In this document: in pieces, positions 11,101 to 21,691 of the stretch
How positions within the stretch are numbered: position 1 is the first letter of the stretch
How the letters are laid out: each line of letters starts with the position of its first letter
Source: Cryptomeria japonica
Taxonomy: Eukaryota; Streptophyta; Pinopsida; Cupressales; Cupressaceae
Length of the DNA: 64,000 bases
Assembly: GCF_030272615.1 (NCBI RefSeq)
Contig: NC_081406.1
Coordinates: 262,063,386-262,127,385, forward strand
Direction of reading: 5' to 3'
The notes under the pieces: model-generated
Seen by the model: the letters and a program-made list of their open reading frames with translations, nothing else
Database searches by the model: none
Told to the model about the DNA's origin: nothing
Program-made: the position numbers and the translations under genes

Positions 11101-12674
11101 CCTATTGTTTCTTGTGTTGTAGGTTTGAGCAACCGTATGATAACTCTCTTCGATGATTTTCTTAGCATACTCATAAGGGATCTTAGTAGGATAACCTCCT
11201 TGCACAGTAATAACAGGTTTCTTAGGAGTGAAAAAAGAATCATTAACATAACCACCTTGAACTACTAAGATAGGCTTACGTTGAGAACTTTGAGAAGGAC
11301 AAGCACCTTGAACTGTGAAGAGCTGTTTATTAGGTGTTTCATTCACATGTATCAAATTGATTGAAGATGGTTTAGGAATATCAAAGGTGTCCTTATGAAT
11401 TTTAGAAGAAGAATAGACAAGATTATTGGAAGAATTGTTGGTAGTCTCTAATTGCACTAAAATTTTATCATGGATGAGATCAATTTTAGGAGGTAGACTA
11501 GGAGTAGGAATTGATGTTTTGGAAGGAAGAGTATTAGTAGGAAAGGTCATATCATCCTTTATCATCAAAGGATCTACATGGGGAATAGACTCTCTAGGAG
11601 AAGGATCAACATTACTCCCTAAAGTTTCACCTTTTAGAGGAAGATATTTGAAAGAGATGTTAACAATCTCTTCCTGAACAAAGGTACCCTTATGAGTAAA
11701 ACCTAGTTGGGGAGAAGGAGATGCCTTACCTTTAGAAGAAAAATGATTTAGGTTCATGGAAGGTGAGATGATATCAAGAGAGTTACTCTCATAGGGTAAA
11801 AATAACCAACACTTTCTTCTAATGGTTCATCCCAAATAGTGAGGTCATTAAAAAAAGTATTAGAAATATCTTGCACAAATAGTTCCTTATTGTTATTGAC
11901 AATTTTGGGAGAATGGATAACATTGTTCATTAATTCTTCATCCTTAGGAGGAGGAGCATCATTTCATGTGTTTAAATCATCCTCTTGCCTCAAAATGTGT
12001 TCAATAGGATGTTTAGGGGAGAGAGAATTAAGGAAATTGATTATGATTTCATCTTCTTTTTCTAAGGCATCTTTATGGGTAAGACAATCTTCGGGACAAG
12101 GAGAAGCATTTCTCATTAATGCATCATCTCTAGTGGGAATTTTATTGAAGTCAAAAGAGGAAATGCCATCACTAGGAAAAGTAGGGACACTACCATCTTC
12201 TTGCACAAAATGATCCTCATGAGGGGAGTATTCTTTAGGAGGGAGATGAACATCTTTCTCCAAAGATTCATGCTTAGGGAGGAGATCTTTGAAAGAAGTG
12301 CTCATAACCTCTTGTTGCACTAACATGCCCCCATTGGTAAGACCAAATTTAGGAGAGGATAAGTCAATGTCCGTCAATACCTTTTTACTTAGAGAGGAAT
12401 CATGTAAAGAAGGTAAAGTAACACTAAGAAAGGTGTTTATGATATCATCCTCTTCCTCTAAGATATCTAGATGGGAAGGGCACATTTTAGGAGAATTGTC
12501 AAGATCACTCTTCAAATCTTCATCCTTAGAGCATGAGAGAGTTTTGAAGGGGTTGGTAACAAATCTTTTAGGAACTAAAATTTTGTCATAGATAGGAGGA
12601 GGTTCTTTAAGAGATTGAAAAATTGAAGCAAGGGAAGCTAACCCATTATCACATTTATAAAATGAATGCATCAT
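11098..12674 (-). pseudogene. Acidic, modular gag-like polyprotein
   Basis: ATG at 12674 (MMHSFYKCDNGLASLAS). Two long frames, 12674-11964 (236 aa) and 11757-11098 (219 aa), are joined by a frameshifted stretch. The protein is acidic and Ser/Pro-rich and built of repeated units: CPSHLDILEEEDDIINTFL is echoed by CLTHKDALEKEDEIIINFL; SPKFGLTNGGMLVQQE is echoed by SPQLGFTHKGTFVQEE; DKILV occurs twice; VVQGGY/TVQGGYP occurs three times. No zinc knuckle seen. It precedes the protease and therefore takes the gag position, but I cannot recognise a capsid fold. Confidence 0.6.
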
Positions 12675-12998
12675 GACAACAATTTTCCTCTTTCAAATGA
12701 TAACATATGCAAAATAGAAGAAAGTTTTCAATTTTAACCAATGAAAGCACTCTAAATGTTGATTTAGAAAATGAAATTTATGAGTGAAATGTGTTCCTAA
12801 ATAAGATTTGAAATTAATGATCCAAATTAAGCTATCCACAAGTTCAATTTTGAATTGAAAAATTAGGGTTTTAACAAAATTGACCTCCAAATTTTTTAAA
12901 AATTTGCAAGGAATTGAAACTTGTAAATGTAAATTTGAATTTGAAGTAGAAAAAACACTCAGATATGAGCACATAAATCAAAATTAAAGAAGATTGGA
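12675..12998 (-). other. Leader between primer site and gag
   Basis: AT-rich, no sustained frame. It would be the untranslated leader of the minus-strand transcript. Confidence 0.5.
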
Positions 12999-13016
12999 TT
13001 CACATCGGGTTCACCA
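12999..13016 (-). other. Primer-binding site
   Basis: Minus strand reads TGGTGAACCCGATGTGAA, three bases inside the LTR. It starts with TGG, complementary to a CCA tRNA tail. I could not name the tRNA. The site at 46003-46021 is similar. Confidence 0.65.
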
Positions 13017-13019
13017 AAA

Positions 13020-14776
13020 TGTGGACGGGAAAAAGCGAGACCGGGTGACTAGGACCTAATCCTTCTTTTGCCAACACATTGGGAATACGAAAGAGCCTAG
13101 GGAGATAGCTGACTTTGTCTACTTCTTGTGAGAAAGAGAGAGGCAAGGATTATCTCTTAGGGTTTCTATTCCTCTTGTTTCATAGTAATGGAAGATGTGA
13201 AAAACAGGGTGTGATTGATTAACTATACTAGGAGATAAACAATGAAGCATATATGAACTGAAATTGCAGAAACTTGCAGATCTGAAACCAAGATACTAAA
13301 AGTAGAGAAGGGGGAGGAATTCAAATATGTACCTGTTGTTGAAAAATGAGCCAAAATGACCTGGACATTAGTGCCATAATTTGGTCCTATTTTGTCTGAT
13401 AGAAAGCTGCAACTGAAGGCCTACAAATTTGATGTTCCGAGCTTCTACCTTGCCAAATTTCACCTAAAACTGGTAGGACTAGGGCATCCAGAGAGGACTA
13501 GGGTGCAGGACCAGGGTTCCCAGAGAGGACCAGGGCACCCAGGGAGGACCAGGATGCCTAGGGAGGACCAGGATGCAGGACCAGGTCGCCACGCCCCTAT
13601 CCCAGTGATTTATGCTCAAATTTGATCTTTGGGACTGTGTATATGTGCTCTGTTGGACTTGAAATTTGTAGTGACGATTGGATCCTGTACCTGCACCTGT
13701 AACTAAAAATAGGGTTTTGGGTAGCTATATAGGGTTATGCCTTAGTCAAACCCCTGTTTTGGTGTTTTCCACCTCAACAAATAGTCCATATGTATAGTAA
13801 AATAGTGTGTGTAGGAATCCTGTGTGTGTGTAAGACCCTAAAATGAGAAATATAAGAAACTAGAGCTACCCTACGCTTTGGAGAGTAAACCCTAAATGTA
13901 TGTAAATGTAAATGTAAGCGAGAATGCTCTAAATAAAATGTGCTAAATGATCTAAAGAATGAATGTAAATGTGAAACTGAGTGTAAAAAAGCTCATACAA
14001 AGACATGAAAATGACATGAAACCATACCAATCCCCAAGGGAGAGATACAAGCCACTTAATCTCCTATTATTCTTCAGTGTATTAAAGGATCCTAATTGAT
14101 GATGAATACTTGATGAATACTTGATGAATTCTTAATGAATGTTGTTGAAAACTCAACATAAGCTTCTCTATCACTACATAGAAGGCTCCTTGTGATCGCT
14201 TAGCCAAAAACTTCCTTTTCGTAGATGCCTTCAAATGAAGAAAGAGAGCACTTATGTATGAAACCCTAGATCTTAATTTCATCTTTAGGCCGACCTAGGA
14301 TTTCAATTTCCTGCCAATTTCTTGGGGTTAAGCATTATAATATCATATAATTATGCTCCCAAGATTTTGAGAAAAATGTCGAGGATCATGTGCAACTTGC
14401 ACCTGGTTCGACCAACTTTTCACCAAATTTTTAGGGCCGTTAGATATGATGATATTAGAGTGAATCCCAAAGTTACAGTTGATTTCAAGATGTTTTGATA
14501 TGAGAAATCAGGCCTTAAAGGTCGAAATAAGATATAATTAGGGTTTATGATTTAATGATTTATTGGAGGAACAAAATAAAAAGGGGCACACTTAGGGTAA
14601 AGGGCCCAATATTATGATGTGGGGAGTGATGAAATATGACTTTAGATTTAATTTAATTAATTAATTAAATTCTTAAAGGGAAATTAGAATGCAAGATGCA
14701 AACACACTAAGGCGGGTGCTAAACTAAGCATAGAATTGTACCACCCTAGAAAGGGTGTACAATTTATGATGCTACA
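13020..14776 (-). repeat. 5' LTR of the 6565-14776 element
   Basis: 1757 bp, + strand TGTGGACGGG...GATGCTACA. Direct copy of 6565-8345. Next to it lie the primer site on the inside and ATAAG on the outside. Its TATA box is degraded compared with the other LTR. Confidence 0.9.
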
Positions 14777-14819
14777 ATAAGTGATATTCATCTTAGTTCA
14801 AGGACTACTTTTCCAAAAA
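14777..14819 (+). other. Remainder of Athila-like gag beyond the insertion
   Basis: The bases following the second ATAAG continue the disrupted gag of 6047-6564 for 43 bp, up to the end of an inverted LTR. The last seven bases (CCAAAAA) are the inverted form of the TTTTTGG that follows the LTR at 5946, so the junction lies just inside the primer site. Confidence 0.45.
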
Positions 14820-16047
14820 TGTGTACCTTCCCAATTGGAACAATAACTCAGCTTAAATCTTGGTCTCAGGGATTGGACTTCTATCCTGAATAGCTATCAT
14901 TTCTATGGTGGATGTTTCATTTACATGTCAACCCAGGGACGTATTACTTGAAATGGGCTAGCACAATTTGTGCACTAAGTTACAATAAAATTCATTCTAT
15001 TCTACTACAACAAAGGAAATTACTGAAATTAACACACATAAATCTAATGACTAAAATGCTACAGGAAATCTTAATGTTGAAAGGTAATTCAAGCAACTAA
15101 CTACCACTAATGTTCTAAGTTGACAAACATGAACTACTCTATTCGCCTTTGGCTGTAGGAACAGTCACAGGTTGTGGTTCCAGTGGTTGCAGGAACAGTC
15201 AAATGCTAGAACAACAACTACAACAAAATAAAACTAATGTAACAAAGACACATGATTGCTCACCAAGTGGGTTCCCTTGGATGAGCATGTCCAGAATTCA
15301 AGTAGTCTTATATGCTTAAAACATCATTTTATTTATCATTTCAAAAGTTGTTACATACCATGAAAGCAGAGAGAATGTCTAACTCTGAAAACTCTATCTA
15401 ACCCCCGCGAAGAGGTCCAGATCTTTATTTATAAGAAAACTATAACAAACTAATAACTACCTAAACCACATCCAAGAGATTATACATAAGTTTTATTACA
15501 AAAAAGAAAGAGTCAACCACAAATATTGTGGGACATTCATCATTCATAACAAATAATATATCATAGCAGTTCCTACTAGATTGTTGCCTACTAGAGACAA
15601 CCATAAATAAATCTTGAACTATTTCTCTATTCTTTAGCTGCTCGGTTACCACCTCGCTTATTGTTTTAATGATAACAACTGCCTTGACTCTTGTTTTAAC
15701 GACTTGAATGGCACAATACTCCTTTTTGGCATGGTTTGACCACTTTTGCAGCTACGTAGGCATTCCTTCATCATGAGTTAAAGCACACAAACATATACGT
15801 ATTAATTTTCTATCAACCATAACATTCATTCATCCACATATAAAATTATCATAGTAATTCGCATAGCTGCAGGAATATATTTAGCCAAAATAATATGAAG
15901 TTTGAAAGGTTCGGTTAATGTTCATCATGCATAGGATCAAAAACTTCTAACACATCCTATACCCTCAAAATTGTCCGATTACACAACTTAAACAATGAAA
16001 AACATAACAGACATGAACACAAAAAGAGCTATTATTTCAGGTCATCA
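14820..16047 (-). repeat. Inverted LTR copy of the Athila-like family
   Basis: 1228 bp. Its reverse complement aligns with 4713-5946 end to end (shared landmarks: ATAATAGCTCTTTTTGTG, GATCCTATGCATGATGAAC, CTCATCCAAGGG). The minus-strand LTR starts TGATGACC directly after a polypurine tract at 16048-16060, so this is a 3' LTR. Its 3' end faces the gag remnant at 14819. Confidence 0.85.
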
Positions 16048-16450
16048 TTTTGCCCCCCAACCTAGCTTCTTGTTGGTCCTCTAGCAACATGAAAATTTCT
16101 TACACGGGCACTGAAATCACCAATGGTACCCTATCCTGTGCCTCTTGTAGATAGGTTCCAGTAGAATCCCTTCATTTTCTCCAACCTAGTCCACCTGGCT
16201 TCTTGTGTTGATTCATCATAGGGCTTATTAGTTGCCCTACATCCTATGAGTGGCCACATAAGAATGGTTGGTTTGAATATTAAGGGTAGCTAGTTGTTGT
16301 CCTTTGTTCTTCCCAAGTGGATATATTTGGGGCTCCCTGAATTTTTGCATGATAGTTAGGCACGTAATAGGGCTCAACCTGTTTAAGTTCTTCAAGAAGG
16401 TTATTCCATCGCTGGGCTAAATGTCCAGTTACAATTTGGCCTTCTGTCTC
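16048..16450 (-). pseudogene. Polypurine tract and C-terminal coding remnant of a second Athila-like element
   Basis: The minus strand next to the LTR reads GGTTGGGGGGCAAAA (polypurine tract). Upstream of it, one minus frame from about 16450 to 16060 stays recognisably coding, with about four stops (IVTGHLAQRWNNLLEELKQ, then PYYVPNYHAKIQGAPN). It ends almost at the tract. I do not recognise the protein; by position it would be the C-terminus of the accessory ORF of this element. It is too diverged for me to align with ORF A. Confidence 0.4.
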
Positions 16451-17530
16451 AATTATCTTCTCATTATCTTTTTATGTTTAAAACCTATGAACTTTGCTAG
16501 CTATTGATCAACCTTATAAATGATATGCTAAATCCATATTAATGATACTTGAATGCTTGATTAAATGTTGATTAAGGGTAGTATTATGCAAATATATGTT
16601 GTACATTTTAACCCTTGTGTATGTGTGAGACCAAGTCAACAAAGGACATTTGTTGCTAATTCAAAGAATTGCGGTCATGATCAAGTAAAAATGTTGAACC
16701 AGTCAAACTAGTAGCTGATGATTATGACAAAACTCCTAGTTGTGGTTGATGCAGTTGTTGCTTCAAAACACGTGTCAGGTTGTCAAGGAAATATAGCGGG
16801 AACCTTGGCCTAAATTTGCGCATAAGACTGAGTCCTAGAATGATTCATCTTTCTAGGATTTTATTTCTAATAAAAGTCGCCCTCCTAGTTTGTTGGAAGT
16901 GGATCAGTTGTGTAGTTAGTTAGTTGTAGAATCTCTTATAAATCCATCGGTTAAGGATGGAGTATAAAAATGCAATTTTATCTTTTCTGAGTATCAAGTG
17001 TACTTTGTTTTCATAGTCTAAATATTAAAAGAGATTTCAGTTCTGCCATCTTTTTCTATTGAGAGTATCAATGTGTTTATGATGTTTTTGTAATATTTAT
17101 ATTTGGTTAAGATTCTGGAAGCTCATCCAAGGGGGCCCACTTGGGGAGCATCCACGTTCATTTACTTTCACGTTCTACTAAGTGAGTTCATTAGCAAGCT
17201 TATGTTTGTTGGTTAGAATCTTTTAGTTCACTGTCCTACAACCACAAAAACTCCATTTTGTGACTATTCCTGGAGCCAAAGGAGCACATAGTTTATGATT
17301 ACCAGCTGGTTAGTTTATTTTTTGCACAAAGTTATAAGTTTCATATTAAGTAGATAAAATTGATATTAGTAGAACTAGCTCTAGAATTTAATGCTTTCCA
17401 ATAATTCCTTATTTAGTTTCTTCAATCTTAACTTAATATTCCTTATGATTTTCTTAGTGCACATACAGTGCAGACCTGTTTCAAGTATACATTCTTGGGT
17501 TGACAAGTGATTGAGCTTCTGATTAATGAA
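16451..17530 (+). repeat. Diverged third LTR related to the Athila-like LTR
   Basis: On + it shares landmarks with 4713-5946 in the same order: CTCATCCAAGGGGGCCCA, then TGTGACTATTCCTG-AGCCAAAGG, then TTTCAAGTA and TTGGGTTGACA. It also has TATAAAAATG at about 16965-16974. The start is not clear and the 3' end is cut off near 17530, before the region corresponding to the last 90 bp. It belongs to a related but separate family or a much older copy. Confidence 0.55.
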
Positions 17531-17923
17531 TTAATGATCAAGTGATGTAGAAAATTGAACACTTTGGTCAAGGAAATGTGTCTTAATTACTAGGGCTTTA
17601 TTTGGAACCAACATGAAGGTGCTTGGTTGTGGATTCATGAGGGAGTCAAGAATAGGCCGATTAGAGAACTCATTGTCCATAGGAGTATCAAGGATAAACC
17701 TATTGAAGTTAGGTGGCAATCTCGTTCCATGTTGAATAAGACTTGTTAAGAATCCACTAGGATTGGACTTCATCATTTTGTCTATCTCATGGTTATGTGG
17801 ATCTCTTAGGAAAGCTTGCGAGTGAGATGAGTGCTCAAGTTGGTCTACAAATTCTTTCTCGACTTGATTATCATAATCAACATAGGGTTTAGGATCGGGT
17901 AGCTAATCCCTTTGGATAGCCAT
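17531..17923 (-). pseudogene. Gag-like ORF fragment of host element H
   Basis: ATG at 17923 (MAIQRD), one TAG stop six codons later, then open to 17531: PDPKPYVDYDNQVEKEF, DQLEHSSHSQAFLRDP, MKSNPSGFLTSLIQHG. Acidic and Ser/Asp-rich. Not recognised. It lies on the same strand as the leader and LTR of H (26149-29691), on the other side of the chromovirus insertion. It is probably part of H's internal coding region. Confidence 0.4.
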
Positions 17924-18256
17924 CTTTTTCTTTTGTGCACATGTATATACCATACAAGGGTAATATTGAAGTGGAAAGGATGAAAAAGGAGAGAAATTTT
18001 ATGGATGTGGTAAAGAGATATGAAGGGATGTGAGGGGAAGATGGAGATTTAGACTTAGTATTTTGGTTTGATGGTCAAAAATTTTGATCCTCAGGTTATG
18101 ATTGGATAGGATTGGATTGGATAAAACCTTGGTCCTTGGATTAAGATTAGGCTAGGTTGGATTTGGATAACACCTTAGTCCTTTGATTAGGATTATATGA
18201 AGTATAAGGATCAATGACATGGTCTAAAAGCAAGGTAACAACTAGTCATTGATCCT
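17924..18256 (-). other. Internal region of host element H
   Basis: No coding frame. It contains GGATT-rich short repeats (18090-18190) and the left arm of a 33-bp inverted repeat whose partner is beyond the chromovirus. Confidence 0.4.
18209..18241 (+). repeat. Left arm of split inverted repeat
   Basis: 33 nt beginning GATCAATGACATGGTC. It matches the reverse complement of 26162-26194 with three mismatches. The arms are 16 bp and 13 bp from the chromovirus ends, so the uninterrupted site was a hairpin-forming sequence with a short loop. Confidence 0.7.
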
Positions 18257-19784
18257 TGTAGTACCCCTCCTTGATCAGACTCTTTTTGTATGTTTTTGAT
18301 TGACTTCAGTGGAATATTATTGTATATTGATTCAGATTTTATGCAATGTTATTTCATGCTTTATCTGGATCTGTGGTGTATGATTTTATGCAGTATCTCA
18401 GTGCTTATGATTCATGTTATTTGATGGACCATTATCATGGGCTGACACTCTTACCTTACATGTGCAATGCATTATTTATGTGTTGCATGTTTGCATGTGT
18501 ATGGGATGCGAGGAGATGATTTTGCCTCACTCAATCAGGTGAGACATGGAACACCATGATTCTCCTTCATCGGTGTGCGTACCATGTCTGTATATATATA
18601 TATTTGTCTATGTGCATGTGGGGTTCTTTGGTGCAGGACATTGCAGGTACAAGTACCGAGTAGGTATGGGGTATCAACTCCATCTGATTTCACAGGTCTG
18701 AGCATTACCTTATATGTCTGATGGGAGTGGAAGAGATAGTTGTTGGACCCTAATGTGACCCACAGTTACACTCGTGTGAGTGTTGTCAGTCGATTGTCTT
18801 TCCCGTCTGGCTGGTATGCGAGTCATAGCAATTTGGTTGGTCATTTGTGAGTCGTCATTTGATCACTCTTCATTTTGTGTGCTTTCGTTCATCTGAATGG
18901 TTATTTAATTGAATGGATGATGCTATCTTATGTTGGCATAATTAGTTAATTATTATGCTCTGAGATTATTGATTTAATTAAATTAATGATTTGCTAGATT
19001 AAATGGTTAAATGGCTTATTTCATTGTGTAAAGTTGTATCATTATATTGTGGAAGGAAACAAATTATTGCCTAGCCATTTAAATGTTAAATGCTTATGTT
19101 GAAAGAAAGTATTATGGAAAATAGAAAATAAAAAAAATAAAAAAGCTTTTCTTTTTACCTTTCCATTTGATTTTTGTATTTTATTTATTGGAAAAGAATT
19201 GTTTTTGGATAAAGGTAAATCTGATTTCTATTTACTTTTTACATAATTTAATCTGATTGGTGGAGAAAACTTTCAACCTAGAAAGTTTAGGTTGAAATTA
19301 TTTTTCCCATATATTCTTGGAAATTCACGGGATAGGAGGTAGAAAATTTGGGAGAGAAATTTGGAAAACCATTCTGAAGGAGGAGCTGGAAATTGTTTTG
19401 GTTTGCAAGGATTGGGATTTTCCATCACTTTGCTTGTTAGTTTGCTTCAAGGTTGGATAATCTCTTCTTGTTTTAAATTTAATTTTGAATTTTTCAGTTG
19501 CTTCCTATGTGTTAAAAAAAATGCAAATCTCCTTGTAAATTCTCGGGGAATGATTAGAATGGAAGAAGAAATGTCTGTTGTTGTTGATTTTGTGAAGCTT
19601 ATATCATATGTTTTCTTATAGGAAATAAATGGTTCATTTCTCTATTTGCTATATGTTTTTGTGTTCTTGAAAATCAACATCTTGCTTTACCTCTTCTATT
19701 CGGAATAGAATGAATTAGATTTAGTTGTTGTGTGCTTCCTAGTATCTAATTGCCCAAGACTTGGGGTTCCTGGTAGGGATTACA
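18257..19784 (+). repeat. 5' LTR of chromovirus
   Basis: 1528 bp, TGTAGTACCCC...GGGATTACA. A close match to 24651-26148. It contains a (TA)n run at 18591-18602. It keeps a 32-bp segment (19218-19249) that the 3' LTR lacks. Confidence 0.93.
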
Positions 19785-19786
19785 TT

Positions 19787-19800
19787 TGGTATCAGAGCCC
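19787..19800 (+). other. Primer-binding site, tRNA-iMet type
   Basis: TGGTATCAGAGCCC, two bases after the 5' LTR. Standard initiator-Met primer site of plant chromoviruses and copia elements. Confidence 0.95.
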
Positions 19801-19936
19801 ATGTTTCAACACTGGGTACTCTGGGTTTGTAGTGAGCCCATTCACCTTGACCTTTTGTGTAGGTCTTGTGGTGTGACTTCCTTGCTTCTTTCCTTGCCTT
19901 TGATCTGAAATTTTCTCTCTTGTGCAGTGTTAGGTC

Positions 19937-21198
19937 ATGGCTACGAAAGCCAAGGGAGGTGGTTGTGTTGGTGGCCACACCAGATGCAGAGGAGGAGGAT
20001 GGGGTCAAGGTTCTGACCGCCATAGTCCTTCGCCACCACCCACTCATGCGAATGTGGATCGGGATCAGTCTATTCATCAGGAGGGACCACATTCAGGAGA
20101 ACAGGTTCCCGAAAGGGAAGAGCTACGACAGATGTTTCAGGAGGTGCTAGCTAGACTAGGCCCTAGACCTAAGGTGGATCAGTGCATCCATGCCCAGGTA
20201 GAGGAGTCCCATCAACAGATTTCAGAGAGAGCAAGAGAGATCTCCTAGAGGGAGAGAGGTCCCAGTGGACCAGGATCTAGCTAACATGGGGCACATGAGG
20301 GACTTGATGAGGTCCAATCCTCCTTTCTTTGACGGTAAAGGTATTGATCTTGAGGTAGAGACCTGGCTTATCAGTTTAGATGGGTGTTTCACCATGTATC
20401 CATATGGTAGCAACACCAAGGCGAGATGCGCTATCATGCATCTCAAGAGTTTCACATCTATCTGGTGGCGATTAGAGGAGGAGAGGATCGGTGTGAGCAT
20501 TAACATTGTGTCATGGGAGATCTTTCTGGAGAGATTCAGGGCACGATTTCTCTCACCCCAATGGAGGCAGTTGCATGCAGACGAGTTCTATGCTCTGCGC
20601 CAGTTTGGGTTGTCAGTAGATTAGTTTGAGCATAGGTTCTATGAGCTCAAACAGTATGCCGAGATCGGCAATGATGAGGCTATGCTTGTTCAACACTTCT
20701 TGAGGGGTTTTAATGACCGCATCAGTGGACGAGTGAGAGTTTTTGAGCCTACTTCAATGGAGGTAGCCATGGTGAAAGCCAGGCTAGTAGAGCAGAACCT
20801 TAGCCATTATCATGGCGGCCAGTCTGGAGTTCAGTTAGGGAGTGATCCTTTTAGTGGGTCTAGAGGGAGAGGTAATCAGTCCTAGATTGCTGCACCTCTT
20901 AGGGGTCCTGAGGCACCCGCTAAGGGTGGTCAGTAGCAGCAGCAACCGCCAAGACCAAAGCAATCTCAGGGCCAGCCGGGTGGCAACTCTCAGTTTCGGA
21001 AGAGCAGGAACTAGCAGAGGAATAAACAGACCTTTCCAGGGAAGTACTCTCAGGGTGCATTTCAGGCCCCTAGTGGGGAAAGATTTCAGCAGTCCAGTGG
21101 GTCATCTGGGAGTAGAGGACCTGTTAGAGGAGCTTGCTTCTCCTATGGTCAGTTTGACCACAAATCCGCTCAATGCCCTCAACATCCTCACCAGATGA
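19937..21198 (+). pseudogene. Chromovirus gag with degraded zinc knuckle
   Basis: ATG at 19937 (MATKAKGGGC). The N-terminal stretch runs to a stop at 20246, then the frame shifts. The retrotransposon gag fold is clear at about 20310-20790: NPPFFDGKGIDLEVETWL, then WEIFLERFRARFLSP, then FEHRFYELKQYAEI and LVQHFLRGFNDRI. Stops at 20622 (VDxFEHRF), 20883 and others fall where CAG is expected. The CCHC knuckle at 21135-21172 reads CFSYGQFDHKSAQC; its second Cys is Tyr (TAT for TGT or TGC). Gag would form the particle and bind RNA. Confidence 0.85.
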
Positions 21199-21224
21199 GT
21201 AGCTAGAGGCCAGCCGCATTAGAG

Positions 21225-21677
21225 TTGACAATGGGGGATGCAGGTAAATCCCATAGAGTATTTGTAGTGGTGGATGACCGCCAGGATGAGCATCAGAGTA
21301 CCGTGATTGAGACTACAAGTGTGTTGTGTGGTATTCCTATCTCTGTACTTTTTGATTCCGGTGCTTTAGATTCTTTTATTTCTTCATCCATTGTGGAGTG
21401 GTACGTGCTCGTGCCTGCTAAGTAGGCGGATAGGTGTCAAGTAGAGTTGGCTACCGGTGTGCGCGTATTTGTAGATGCCTTCATTCCTAGTTGTGAGTTG
21501 GACCTAGGACCCTTTGTCACTTCAATTGACCTTCGAGTCATTTCTTTGGGGTCCTATGGAGTTGTGTTGGTGATGGATTGGTTATCATCTCACAACGCTC
21601 GTGTAGATTGTCATCTAAAGATAGTAGAGTGTTTAGATGACCATGATAGGAGAGTGGGGATCATTGGAGTTCAATGA
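21225..21677 (+). pseudogene. Chromovirus protease
   Basis: Same frame as the later part of gag. The active site SVLFDSGALDSFIS at about 21346-21387 keeps the D-S-G triad. The C-terminal LVMDWLSSHNARVDC motif is present. One TAG at 21423 (AKxADRCQ). The frame then shifts into the RT frame between 21677 and 21692. Confidence 0.85.
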
Positions 21678-21691
21678 TCGATATCCATACT

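Larger units (their letters stand above)
6565..14776 (-). mobile_element. Non-autonomous LTR retrotransposon (gag-protease only)
   Basis: 8212 bp with two direct LTRs (6565-8345 and 13020-14776) and a perfect 5-bp target duplication ATAAG at 6560-6564 and 14777-14781. Orientation is minus: the primer site abuts the right LTR (12999-13016), the polypurine tract abuts the left LTR (8346-8365), and all meaningful reading frames are on -. The internal 4.7 kb encodes acidic gag-like modules, an aspartic protease and a Gly-rich linker. I find no reverse transcriptase, RNase H or integrase, so movement would have needed proteins from another gypsy element. It interrupts the gag of the Athila-like host. 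Confidence 0.9.

Noticed and set aside
5947-14819. A single element with LTRs 4713-5946 and 14820-16047
   Set aside because: The LTRs are inverted relative to each other, and the right one is next to its own polypurine tract on the far side.
18591-18602. (TA)n run in chromovirus LTR as TATA box
   Set aside because: Also a plain microsatellite; position alone does not support a promoter call.
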